A stretch of 64,000 bases of DNA from Oscillibacter valericigenes. Lineage in GTDB: Bacteria; Bacillota; Clostridia; Oscillospirales; Oscillospiraceae. The notes below the pieces were generated by a model, which was not told the DNA's origin, made no database searches, and saw only the letters and a list, made by a program, of their open reading frames with translations. The stretch spans positions 87,248 through 151,247 of the forward strand of contig NZ_JACSNX010000005.1 in assembly GCF_016902445.1 (NCBI RefSeq), read 5' to 3'. Positions 1-9,308 of this stretch are shown here, piece after piece (positions within the stretch are counted from its first letter, which is position 1; the number at the start of each line of letters is the position of its first letter). The position numbers and the translations under genes are program-made.

Positions 1-624
1 ACGTTACTTGCAACCGGCGGATCTGGACGTGAGCGTAACTTGATTTTTGATCCGGAGAACGGGAAAAAATACGCCGGAACTATGGTCCAGGGAAAGTATT
101 CTCCCATAAATGAGAAGTCAATACGGACAATGACACCATCTGAGTGGGGAAGACTGCAGGGCTTTGTCGGCTATGCTTTTTTGAATGAGGACGGTACGGA
201 TAGATTCTCTTTTCCTGATGAGGTACCAAATGTACAACGCTTTAAGCAACTTGGGAATTCCGTAACCATTCCGGTTGTCGAAGAGTTTGCCAGATATATT
301 CAGGAATGCTGTAATTTAATGTACGATGATTTTTCCAGGACTGAGAAGAGAATTTTCAGTATGTATGGGAATGAATTTCTTCTTTGCAGTGCCATTTATG
401 AGAAGCTGTCATCATCACTCAGAGATAAAACGATAAATACTTATTTTGATATTGTGTATCATTTCGGGCAGAGGGAGTTCAGGGTGAAAGAGTTGGCTCG
501 GTATTTGGAAGTTACTCCTGCCAGGGCTTCACAGATTATTTCCCAATTGGCCTGCATCGATTGTATCCGCCACAATGTAAACGGCACATATTTCTTTAGA
601 GATTTGCTGTCTTTCAGTCACTGA
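1..624 (+). CDS. drmMII: C5 cytosine DNA methyltransferase, C-terminal part (DISARM DrmMII-like), 5' truncated by window edge
   Basis: The frame is open from base 1, so the gene begins upstream; 207 residues are visible. The first residues (LLATGGSGRERN) and then MTPSEWGRLQGF and QLGNSVTIPVVEEFARYI match the conserved C-terminal blocks IX and X of C5 cytosine methyltransferases, which methylate the C5 of cytosine using SAM. The SAM-binding and PCQ catalytic blocks would lie upstream and are not seen. After block X there are about 100 extra residues ending in a winged-helix-like stretch (VKELARYLEVTPARASQIIS), unusual for the family and probably a DNA-binding tail. The next gene starts within 20 bases downstream, so this is the first visible gene of a five-gene defence operon. 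In class 2 DISARM a C5 methyltransferase (DrmMII) marks self DNA; that assignment rests on the neighbours. Confidence 0.85.
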   Translation, partial: TLLATGGSGRERNLIFDPENGKKYAGTMVQGKYSPINEKSIRTMTPSEWGRLQGFVGYAFLNEDGTDRFSFPDEVPNVQRFKQLGNSVTIPVVEEFARYIQECCNLMYDDFSRTEKRIFSMYGNEFLLCSAIYEKLSSSLRDKTINTYFDIVYHFGQREFRVKELARYLEVTPARASQIISQLACIDCIRHNVNGTYFFRDLLSFSH

Positions 625-641
625 AAGGGGTGCACAAAGAA

Positions 642-3272
642 GTGGAGCCGATCCGTGAGGCAATGAACAAAATTATAAAATCCTGTGATGTTTGCATCGA
701 TGGTAATGTTATTTCACAGGAGTTGCTACTTGCGACTTTCTCTGATTTTATTTTGTCAACGATAGAAAAAGAGAAGCACAATGTGAGCATTGTACTACAC
801 ACGGGGTCAGTCTGCTTTGATGCCATTATACTGGCGTGTGCCGCAGTATCGAATCTTTTGTATAACCAAACAAATGCAAACGATATCATCTCACAACTTA
901 TCCCTGGTGATGTTGTTTTATATTATAACAGCAATAAAAGCAATTCAAAGGCCCAGCGGTATACATTCAAAGGGTTCGTTGATTCGCCGGACGAACCTCC
1001 CCGAAACGAAACAGGTACATATGTTTGGCTGACACAAGGGAATAGCGGCAGATTGCTTCTTCCAAGTGCTTGCTGGAATCGCATTGTTCCGTACTGGGGA
1101 AATGCATCGTCAATGGACGGGAGAGGCCTTCGTCGTGACAGCGGCAACAGATACAGATTTTTGAAGTCTGTCCTTGGCTTAGGCGAAGAAGAAATAATCA
1201 GAATCTCTGATACATCAACGGTAGTCATTATGGCAAGAGATACTGCCAATACTTTGGTTAACGGACTGTCTTTTCGCTTCGGTAACGAGGAGGTCCGGTT
1301 AACGGAGCTTGTTCCGGTGTCCTATTTTACGGAAAACGAAGAATACCCTTATGGCGGGAATCCAGCCAAATCAGAACCTGTTTTGAAAATTACCGGCAAA
1401 GTTTCTAAGGCACGTGAATTGCTATTAAAGCGCGGCGGCAATAAGAATGTTGGGTTAATTGTATCTGGAGACAGTATAATCAGACTCGGAAATTCGGAAA
1501 TTCCCGAACTTGTTGAACGGCAATCAATTCAATATGTTTACCTTTGCATGCATATTAATTCTGATTTTTCTGAGAAACTGGTGTCTTCTTATGAGAATGC
1601 ATCGCTGTTTGCATGCACAAAAGATTTTCTCCTCTCCAACAGCCTGGATGTGAAAGTCAAGAACGACTATACGAATCAACTAAGTGCACAGGTTAATGCA
1701 ATTATAGATCACGAGGTTATTACAAAAGAACTTCCGAGCTATTTAAGCTGGGAGGAATACCGAAAATTCAAACGTGCAATGTTTTTTATAAAAGAATCCG
1801 ATTATGAATCCGATTCTAAGGACAGTTTTGTCATGCAGGCGTTTTCTCTCATGAATCTCTTTAAGACGGCATTATTTTCGATGAAAACCTTGGAAAGCTT
1901 TATAGATTCAAGAGAAATTGACACTGTGGAAAAACCAGAGGCACGACTCGCAAAAATAGAAGATTGTGCAAACAGTTTTCCGGAATACCTACACGAGGCT
2001 GCAATGACTGTAATAGAGACTCTGGAAACAGCATACTTACTTTTGGTGGATCATTCTGCAAAAGAAGACACAATGCGAGAAATTATATCTCAGAATTTCG
2101 GGAAATCGATTGCGATTGTGCTTCCTAAAGCCTATTATGCTACCGTTGTTAAATCTTCAATGGATGATATTGCCCGAGAAAACTCCTGTGATATTACTCT
2201 TGTAACAGCAAACAGGTTCAACGGGGATTCCTTATATGATATAATAATTGTTTCGGGAAATGTAACCGGTGCAAGATTCGATGCGTTGCGGTGTCAGTCT
2301 GCACAATGTGTTTTCGCTTTGCTTTATGACTTTGAGAAGTATCAATTCAAAAGTCGGATTCGTAAGTCGGTGCAAACAGAGCATCTTTTTAATCAGCGTT
2401 CCACAATTTACATAGAAGATGAATATGAGGAGCAGTTGCTTGACCCAGAAGAAAGCGAGGTTGATGAGGTAGAGGCAATTGATGCTGACCTTACGAATTA
2501 TATCGGAGCGACATACCTCAATACAGTTCATAATAACAGTTATTCTCCGGGTGCGCATAAAAGCGTTGCAGACATTGTGGCAGTGGCGAAATTTGATACG
2601 GACGAAGTCGCCTTTTTCACAAAAAATTATAAGGCATATGTCCTGGATGATGCCGAGCGTTCTGTCAAAGAAGTTGATGTTACAAATCTGTCGGATGGAG
2701 ACATTATTGTATTTACAAGAAGCAACTCAACAACCCGCGATATAGTTGAAAATCTGCTGAGTGACATGATGAAGAATAAACTTGTTTCTGCCGAGGTGGA
2801 AGATGCTTATTATAAAGCAGGATGGTGGAAATCTGTCCTTACCAAGTATCTTAAGCATGCGGGATGCAGTGCAAAGACTTTGGCAGATACTATGATAGAA
2901 AATGGTGTATCTGTACAGGAAGCAACTATTCGCACCTGGCTCGATGACGACGCACACACTGTTCGACCGCGAAAGCTGGATTCAATACAGCAAATTGCTT
3001 TGATTGCCGGAGATGAAGACTTGTTTGACAATGCAGAAAGCTGCTATGCAGCTGGCGGAGTAATATACAAAGTACGTCGGAAAATACTCAAAGCAATAGG
3101 CCAAGCTATTTTAGGAGAAATCACGGGAGAAAATGATAATTCTGATCCGATTATGCGTGCGGTCTCTGAGCGGGTTGGGAATGCAGCCGTAGTTCTCCAA
3201 ATTGAGACTATAACTTTTGTGAATGATACTGTTCCTTTGAATACAATAAATCGGCCGATTAGTGTTGACTGA
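642..3272 (+). CDS. drmE: DrmE-like DISARM protein
   Basis: About 876 residues with no signal peptide or membrane segment. I see no nucleotide-binding loop. It is assigned as DrmE, the class 2 DISARM signature protein, because of its size, its place directly upstream of DrmA and DrmB homologues, and a C-terminal region (about residues 690-850; DGDIIVFTRSNSTTRDIV, then an HTH-like AKTLADTMIENGVSVQEATI) of the sort seen at the end of DrmE-type proteins. Start choice: AAAGGGG at 624-630 sits 11 bases before GTG 642; a GTG at 630 overlaps the ribosome site and ATG 663 has only a weak one. It starts 17 bases after the methyltransferase stop and ends 15 bases before drmA. Codons are AT-rich like the rest of the island. 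A specific biochemical role is not known to me. Confidence 0.7.
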   Translation: MEPIREAMNKIIKSCDVCIDGNVISQELLLATFSDFILSTIEKEKHNVSIVLHTGSVCFDAIILACAAVSNLLYNQTNANDIISQLIPGDVVLYYNSNKSNSKAQRYTFKGFVDSPDEPPRNETGTYVWLTQGNSGRLLLPSACWNRIVPYWGNASSMDGRGLRRDSGNRYRFLKSVLGLGEEEIIRISDTSTVVIMARDTANTLVNGLSFRFGNEEVRLTELVPVSYFTENEEYPYGGNPAKSEPVLKITGKVSKARELLLKRGGNKNVGLIVSGDSIIRLGNSEIPELVERQSIQYVYLCMHINSDFSEKLVSSYENASLFACTKDFLLSNSLDVKVKNDYTNQLSAQVNAIIDHEVITKELPSYLSWEEYRKFKRAMFFIKESDYESDSKDSFVMQAFSLMNLFKTALFSMKTLESFIDSREIDTVEKPEARLAKIEDCANSFPEYLHEAAMTVIETLETAYLLLVDHSAKEDTMREIISQNFGKSIAIVLPKAYYATVVKSSMDDIARENSCDITLVTANRFNGDSLYDIIIVSGNVTGARFDALRCQSAQCVFALLYDFEKYQFKSRIRKSVQTEHLFNQRSTIYIEDEYEEQLLDPEESEVDEVEAIDADLTNYIGATYLNTVHNNSYSPGAHKSVADIVAVAKFDTDEVAFFTKNYKAYVLDDAERSVKEVDVTNLSDGDIIVFTRSNSTTRDIVENLLSDMMKNKLVSAEVEDAYYKAGWWKSVLTKYLKHAGCSAKTLADTMIENGVSVQEATIRTWLDDDAHTVRPRKLDSIQQIALIAGDEDLFDNAESCYAAGGVIYKVRRKILKAIGQAILGEITGENDNSDPIMRAVSERVGNAAVVLQIETITFVNDTVPLNTINRPISVD

Positions 3273-3287
3273 GAAGGAGAATACCAG

Positions 3288-6200
3288 ATGAGTACGATCC
3301 ATGAATATTTGGAGGCAAGGGAAAATTACATATCTTTGATAAAGAGTGAACTGCTCGGCCCTGGCTCTGAGATTTCTATACCTGATAAAGAACATGAACT
3401 GGTAACGAACTCTCCTGATGTCAGGTATTCAATCGGCATTCTGTTTCCCAGGAACAATAAGCTGAATGCCGATAATGATGATTCGGCAAAAGTCGAGCCG
3501 TCTTCGGATGAAGAAGAACTTGAGCCCGATTTGCATTCGGATGGGGACCGTGAGGAGCATACAAAAGACACGGATCCGACATTACCTGCTGAAGAAGATA
3601 ACCTGGATGAAGAAATCAGTTTGGCGGCTCAGAACATGCCGTCATCTATGGGATATACTTTCCTGGTTTCCCGGGATGTTCTGAGACTTACCTGCCAAAT
3701 TGAGTTTGCAACCTATAGACAGGCCAAGTTGCCAGATTGCAGAATTCCTTTTTCTCCGGATTCTCCAGAAACATATTGCGTGCCGAGCCAATTGTCATCA
3801 TATATATTTTATGACAAGGAAGAAGGCACTCTAAAACTTTTGACTGGATTAAACAGGAAAGCCGTTTCACAGTTACGTGAAAAAGATTTTATTGACGGGG
3901 AAGAATACGGTATTTTTTCAGCCATGTATAAACTGTGTGATCAGTTGAAAGGCGGATATGTTCGTATTCCTCATGCCATGACTGTGACGGTAGATTTTTC
4001 AGATGGAGACTATGTCGATAATAATAAGAGGCTCGATGAAACATGCGCAAAGATAACCGCATTAAAACGAAAAATCAAAGACAACCTGTATTCAATCACT
4101 GTAATGCTCGTAAATGACGATGACGAAAAGTCTAACGGGACTCGTTGCCTGTTTCAGCCGGTTATCAGAATTTGTACGGAAGACAACGATTTTAACTTTT
4201 GCGAATACGCTCAAATGGCAGATTTTGATATGCTGGATAGTGAAGAGCAGTCTCTGGAACTTCAGTACAGAAATAAAAAAGTGTATGGAACTGGCCTGGG
4301 AACTTCGGTAAATTGGGAAATAGACGAGAACGGAAGAGGAATCATATTCAATGATTTCTTCCCCGAAGTTGAAGTCCCGTCAATGGATTTCGGGATCCCG
4401 AAAGATTCAGAGATTGATATAAGCGCATTATCAATGTACTTCCTATCCGATCTTGATAAAACTGAGAAAAAAACTAAGATTGACAGCCTTTCTACCGTCA
4501 TCCGTGCCTATGGTAACTGGATAGAATCATTAAAGACTCGCATGAACTTGCTCGAAACACGGTACCACGCTCCTGCAGAAATGAATATCAACGGGTGCCT
4601 TTCTGCCAAAGCGAGGATGGAAGAGGGCTTAAGAATACTAAAAGAGAACAGTGTGGCATGGGATGCTTTTTCGCTGGCCAATAGAGCTATGCTTATGCAG
4701 AGGATCCATTTGGATATTCAAAGTAAAACCTCAAATATTGACCGGTATCCAGGCGATGAAGATCTTTCACAAATATTGGATGCTTTGAATTATTCCGATG
4801 CCGACGGTCAGTTTACCGGGAGGAATAAACACAACTGGAGATTGTTTCAGATTGCCTTTTTACTTTTGAGCATTCCTTCAATCGTAGATGACCAAAATCC
4901 GCAAAGAGATATCGTTGATCTTATTTGGTTCCCTACAGGCGGCGGTAAAACAGAGGCATATCTGGGATTGACTGCATTTACGATTTTTTACAGGAGACTT
5001 GCGCATCTGTCACAATCCGACGGAACAACCGTGATAATGCGATACACACTCAGGCTTTTGGCAGCACAGCAGTTTACCAGAGCAGCAACATTGATATGCG
5101 CTTGCGAATATATTCGGAATGACGCCACTTCCAAGCGCCCTCGATACGGACGGTATCCGCTTGGCACTTCAGAAATAAACATTGGACTCTGGATTGGTCG
5201 AGAGCATACCCCCAATACCGATTCAGATGCCAAAAAGCATTTAGAAAAATTGCAAGAAGCTCAGCCTCAAAGTATCCAATATGCCAAAGAACAACATAAT
5301 AAATTTCAGGTATTAAAATGCCCTTGGTGTGGTACTAAGCTTGTCAAGGACAGAATCGGCGCAAGAACCATCGGGATGTTTGGATACCGTATGCGTAATA
5401 ACCGCCACTTTGAGCTTTTCTGCCCCCAAGAAAGTTGCTTTTTTAATCAGCAAGGCAAATTACCAGTGCAGATAGTTGATGAAGAACTGTACGCCAATCC
5501 GCCTACTCTTCTCTTCGGGACCGTAGATAAGTTTGCCATGATGCCCTGGAAGAAGGACATCGGAGCTTTTTTTGCAACAGGTACAGAAAATCGAGCGCCA
5601 GAGTTGATTATTCAAGATGAATTACACCTGATTTCGGGGCCGCTTGGCACCATGGTTGGCTTATATGAATCTGCTATTGATGCTTTGTGCAGAAAAAACG
5701 GGACCAGGCCTAAAATCGTAGCGTCAACAGCAACAATCAGGAGGGCTAAGGAACAGTGCTCTGCTCTTTATGATCGGGAGGTAAACCAGTTCCCGCATCC
5801 AGGACTCGATGCGGAAGATTCGTTTTTCGCACGGGAATCTGTTATAGATTACGGCCAAAATATTTATGGCCGTAAGTATATTGGATTAATGCCGTCAGGA
5901 AAAACAAAGGCGATGATGGAGGTAAGGTCCATTGCTGCTCTTATGCAAAAGATTAATACCATGGATTTACCGGATGAAGTGAGGGACAAGTTTTGGACGC
6001 TTACTGTATACTTTAACAGCCTAAAAGATCTGGGTAAGTGTTCTACGCTCGTAGACGATGATGTCAAAGACTTTATTAAGAGAACGGCTTATCGGTTGGG
6101 TACCGCTAAAGATGCCCGCAAAATTGCCAGAGCCGATGAACTCACAAGTCGTGTTAATACGACCCAGTTGAATGAAACACTGGACAAGCTGGAAAAAGTG

Positions 6201-6944
6201 TGTTATTCCAAGGAAAACATCGAGAATAAACGTTACGCTTCTAATGTACTGCTTGCGACCAACATGATATCGGTGGGGATTGATGTTGCACGATTAAATG
6301 TAATGCTGTTGGTAGGACAACCAAAACTCACGAGTGAATACATTCAGGCATCAAGCCGTGTAGGTCGATCTTATCCAGGGATTGCTTTTGCCACGTATGA
6401 CGGTTCAAAAAGCCGTGATCGTTCCCATTATGAGCAATTTAAGGCGTACCATGATTCCTTTTACAGATATGTTGAACCGACCGGTGCTACACCTTTTTCA
6501 AAACCTGCCAGAGACAGGGCGTTGCATGCTGTTCTGATATCCATGATGAGGAATTTGGAAATTGATTTGAGCGCAGACAAAGGTGCCGCAAAGTTTACAC
6601 GAGATAAATTTAAAAACAGAGTCTCCGAATTGAAAGCCTATATTATTGACCGAGCAAAAGACATTTCCTTCAGATTGAATCCCGATATGCAGGATGAAGC
6701 AGATGCAATGGCCCTTGAGATAGATTTCATCTTTGAAGCATGGGAAAAGTTGGCAGAAAATTATGACGAGGACCATTTCTTTTATGGGGAAAAGTTCCTG
6801 ATGAGGTCTCTGGATGACGGAGAAGGCAGATTACTTAAACCTTTCAACACGAGTCGAAAAGATCCAGCCTTTGACACCATGACATCTATGAGAAATGTCG
6901 ATTCAACAGTCGCTGGAAATGTGTTGATCTGGAAGGAGGAGTAG
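3288..6944 (+). CDS. drmA: DISARM helicase DrmA
   Basis: A 1218-residue superfamily 2 helicase. Visible motifs: Walker A FPTGGGKTEAYL at 548-559, a Zn ribbon with CPWC near 678 and CPQESC near 712, a DELH Walker B box at 777-780 followed by ISGPLGT, SAT-like ASTATIRRA near 812, and motif VI QASSRVGRSYPG at 1020-1031. DrmA-type helicases translocate on DNA and, with DrmB, form the core complex of DISARM restriction. The N-terminal 540 residues lack recognised motifs and include an acidic, low-complexity stretch at about 65-110 (runs of D and E). AGAAGGAGAATACCAG precedes ATG 3288. Only 4 bases separate its stop from drmB, so the two are probably translated together. Confidence 0.88.
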   Translation: MSTIHEYLEARENYISLIKSELLGPGSEISIPDKEHELVTNSPDVRYSIGILFPRNNKLNADNDDSAKVEPSSDEEELEPDLHSDGDREEHTKDTDPTLPAEEDNLDEEISLAAQNMPSSMGYTFLVSRDVLRLTCQIEFATYRQAKLPDCRIPFSPDSPETYCVPSQLSSYIFYDKEEGTLKLLTGLNRKAVSQLREKDFIDGEEYGIFSAMYKLCDQLKGGYVRIPHAMTVTVDFSDGDYVDNNKRLDETCAKITALKRKIKDNLYSITVMLVNDDDEKSNGTRCLFQPVIRICTEDNDFNFCEYAQMADFDMLDSEEQSLELQYRNKKVYGTGLGTSVNWEIDENGRGIIFNDFFPEVEVPSMDFGIPKDSEIDISALSMYFLSDLDKTEKKTKIDSLSTVIRAYGNWIESLKTRMNLLETRYHAPAEMNINGCLSAKARMEEGLRILKENSVAWDAFSLANRAMLMQRIHLDIQSKTSNIDRYPGDEDLSQILDALNYSDADGQFTGRNKHNWRLFQIAFLLLSIPSIVDDQNPQRDIVDLIWFPTGGGKTEAYLGLTAFTIFYRRLAHLSQSDGTTVIMRYTLRLLAAQQFTRAATLICACEYIRNDATSKRPRYGRYPLGTSEINIGLWIGREHTPNTDSDAKKHLEKLQEAQPQSIQYAKEQHNKFQVLKCPWCGTKLVKDRIGARTIGMFGYRMRNNRHFELFCPQESCFFNQQGKLPVQIVDEELYANPPTLLFGTVDKFAMMPWKKDIGAFFATGTENRAPELIIQDELHLISGPLGTMVGLYESAIDALCRKNGTRPKIVASTATIRRAKEQCSALYDREVNQFPHPGLDAEDSFFARESVIDYGQNIYGRKYIGLMPSGKTKAMMEVRSIAALMQKINTMDLPDEVRDKFWTLTVYFNSLKDLGKCSTLVDDDVKDFIKRTAYRLGTAKDARKIARADELTSRVNTTQLNETLDKLEKVCYSKENIENKRYASNVLLATNMISVGIDVARLNVMLLVGQPKLTSEYIQASSRVGRSYPGIAFATYDGSKSRDRSHYEQFKAYHDSFYRYVEPTGATPFSKPARDRALHAVLISMMRNLEIDLSADKGAAKFTRDKFKNRVSELKAYIIDRAKDISFRLNPDMQDEADAMALEIDFIFEAWEKLAENYDEDHFFYGEKFLMRSLDDGEGRLLKPFNTSRKDPAFDTMTSMRNVDSTVAGNVLIWKEE

Positions 6945-6948
6945 CAGA

Positions 6949-9306
6949 ATGGAACTGGATGTCGCCAAAAAAGTACTTTTAAACAGGTACACGCATTCCG
7001 TGCGCGCTTCTCAGGCGGTCCTTCAATACGGAGTCGGTGCAATGGTGGACTTTCCGAACCAAACATTGATGACTGCCGCACCAGAATATTGGAAGGAGCA
7101 GGTAATCCAAATTCATGATGAGCGGCTGGAAAAGGTGCTTCATGTGGATTATTTGGGATTGCCAGCAGGACAGGATGATCCTAACGGCAGAGACGGCATT
7201 TCATATGCCAGATTCCCAGAGTGGTACTTTTGCCCCAAATGCAGAAAATTTCAACCTATAACAGATTGGGTTAAAGAATATAAGAGGCGGGCAAAGCAAA
7301 AGCAATTAAATTCTGACCCCGATATGGTAAAGTTTTTACAATGCCCCACCTGCAGACAAGATCTTGTCGTTACCCGTATCGTGGTAGCCTGTGAGTGCGG
7401 ACACATTGATGATTTCCCGTGGGTTCAGTGGGTCCACTGCAGAAATATGATCGGTGGACCGAAAGAAGTATGTCCGCATCCTTCTCTTACCTTCAAAACA
7501 AGTGCATCGTCTACAGAAGGTCTTGAAGGCTTGACGGTATCATGTGAGGCTTGTCATGCAAGAGCGACACTGAAAGGCGCATTTGATAAAGATATTTTGC
7601 AGGAGTTGGACGCTAAATATCAGGGGAAGTATAATTTTAGATGCACTGGTCGTCATCCCTGGAAGCATGTTCGGGAAAAATGCGGCAAGTATCCGAGAGT
7701 ATTACAGCGAGGCAGCTCGTCCGTCTATTTCCCGATTACGGCAAGTTCTCTGGTTATTCCTCCGTATTCCAGCATGATTACAAAGAAAGTAGAGAACAGC
7801 ATTGCGTTCTCGAAATGCAAAGACGCAATTTCAGACTGCAAAAAGAGCAAAGTTATTCCGAAAGAGTATTTGCCAGCCATGGTAAAGGAGCGCATCGAAC
7901 AATATTTGAATGAAATAGCATTGGAAATTGGCATAGCCGCAGATAAGGTCAGGCCGATATTGGAACGCAGATGGATAGATTCTGAAAATGAAGAGGACTA
8001 TTCTACATTCAGCGTAAAATACCGTGCTGAGGAATATGAGGCACTCAGCGGTGAAGTATCTTTACCTGCTGATGACTATGGGGATTTTTTGCGTGAAGGT
8101 ACAAATATCGATGATTACGCAATCCCACATGTTAGAAGCATTTCGTTAATACATAAAGTACGCGAAGTTCAGGCATTGACCGGCTTTTCCCGTCTTAAGC
8201 CAGTTGAGGCAGACAGCAGCAGTGACGAATCTGAACACATTGTTTCGGTAAAAGAGAAAGAAACAAACTGGTACCCTGCATATGAAGTTCGGGGAGAGGG
8301 CATCTTTGTCGAATTTTCGAACGGCGACATTGAGGCTTGGGTTGACCGGTTCCCTGATATCAATAGCAGAGTAGAAGTCCTCAATGAAAATTACCAAAAA
8401 TCTTTTATTGGTTCTTCCAGACCGAGACGGATTACTGCGAAATTTTTGTTACTCCATACTATTTCCCACTTGTTGATTAAACAATTGAGCTTTGAATGCG
8501 GCTACAGCATTGCTTCATTGAAGGAACGGCTATACTGTAGTGAAGAAAAAGACGGAAAACAGATGGCAGGAATTCTTATTTACACAGCCAGCGGCGATGC
8601 AGAAGGAACGATGGGCGGATTAGTCAGACAAGGCCGTTCTGATATTTTCCCGGGGATTTTTAAAAAGGCAGTTGAGTCTGCAATGACTTGCTCAAATGAT
8701 CCTGTTTGCAGTTTAAGTTTGGGACAAGGACGAGATTCTCTTAATCTGTCCTCGTGCTACTCCTGCTCGCTGATACCAGAGACGAGTTGTGAAGAGTTCA
8801 ATGTTTTTCTTGATCGCGGAACAATTGTAGGTACCTATGAGAACCGCGAAATGGGTTTTTATTCGGCTCAACTATATAACGGTACGTCTTGGAACAATAA
8901 CGAATCAGAGAAACCGGTCCAAAATACTTCAAGCGATAAAAAGAGAAAAATATATTTTGTTGATGCTGGCGTTGATTTAAGAGATGTACCCTATTCGGAC
9001 ATTTGGAAAAGTATTAAGGTTTGGTCAGATGACGAAACAGAACTCGGATTATTGTCCGAACTTGAAAAAAGGGCTGACGAGTTTTCTGCTAAAGAAAAAC
9101 CGTATCAAGACTGTGTTTTCCTGCTGGAAGGGAATCAAGAGCAGTATAAATGTGATCTGTATTGGAAAGATTCGGGAGTTGCTTTTTTCACAATTGACAA
9201 TGAAGAGTGCTATGTTGTGGCAAAGGGTACAAATATTAAGTGCTTTTTCACACTGGATAATGATGCCTCTGCCGATGCGCTTTTAGCTGTCCTCAAGGAG
9301 AAATAA
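6949..9306 (+). CDS. drmB: DISARM protein DrmB (DUF1998 family)
   Basis: A 785-residue protein. Near the N terminus it has RASQAVLQYGVGAMVDFP, typical of DrmB. Zinc-ligand pairs follow: CPKC at 95-98, CPTC at 132-135 and CECGHIDDFPW from 148. The C-terminal part (about 500-625) is a DUF1998 domain: LLHTISHLLIKQLSFECGYS, then ILIYTASGDAEGTMGGLV and a cysteine cluster ending SCYSCSLIPETSCEEF. DUF1998 proteins accompany DrmA/MrfA-type helicases. In DISARM, DrmA and DrmB form a complex that engages incoming DNA. The last ~100 residues after the cysteine cluster look like an extra C-terminal region of unknown role. The next gene begins 2 bases after the stop, so coupling is likely. Confidence 0.87.
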   Translation: MELDVAKKVLLNRYTHSVRASQAVLQYGVGAMVDFPNQTLMTAAPEYWKEQVIQIHDERLEKVLHVDYLGLPAGQDDPNGRDGISYARFPEWYFCPKCRKFQPITDWVKEYKRRAKQKQLNSDPDMVKFLQCPTCRQDLVVTRIVVACECGHIDDFPWVQWVHCRNMIGGPKEVCPHPSLTFKTSASSTEGLEGLTVSCEACHARATLKGAFDKDILQELDAKYQGKYNFRCTGRHPWKHVREKCGKYPRVLQRGSSSVYFPITASSLVIPPYSSMITKKVENSIAFSKCKDAISDCKKSKVIPKEYLPAMVKERIEQYLNEIALEIGIAADKVRPILERRWIDSENEEDYSTFSVKYRAEEYEALSGEVSLPADDYGDFLREGTNIDDYAIPHVRSISLIHKVREVQALTGFSRLKPVEADSSSDESEHIVSVKEKETNWYPAYEVRGEGIFVEFSNGDIEAWVDRFPDINSRVEVLNENYQKSFIGSSRPRRITAKFLLLHTISHLLIKQLSFECGYSIASLKERLYCSEEKDGKQMAGILIYTASGDAEGTMGGLVRQGRSDIFPGIFKKAVESAMTCSNDPVCSLSLGQGRDSLNLSSCYSCSLIPETSCEEFNVFLDRGTIVGTYENREMGFYSAQLYNGTSWNNNESEKPVQNTSSDKKRKIYFVDAGVDLRDVPYSDIWKSIKVWSDDETELGLLSELEKRADEFSAKEKPYQDCVFLLEGNQEQYKCDLYWKDSGVAFFTIDNEECYVVAKGTNIKCFFTLDNDASADALLAVLKEK

Positions 9307-9308
9307 AG

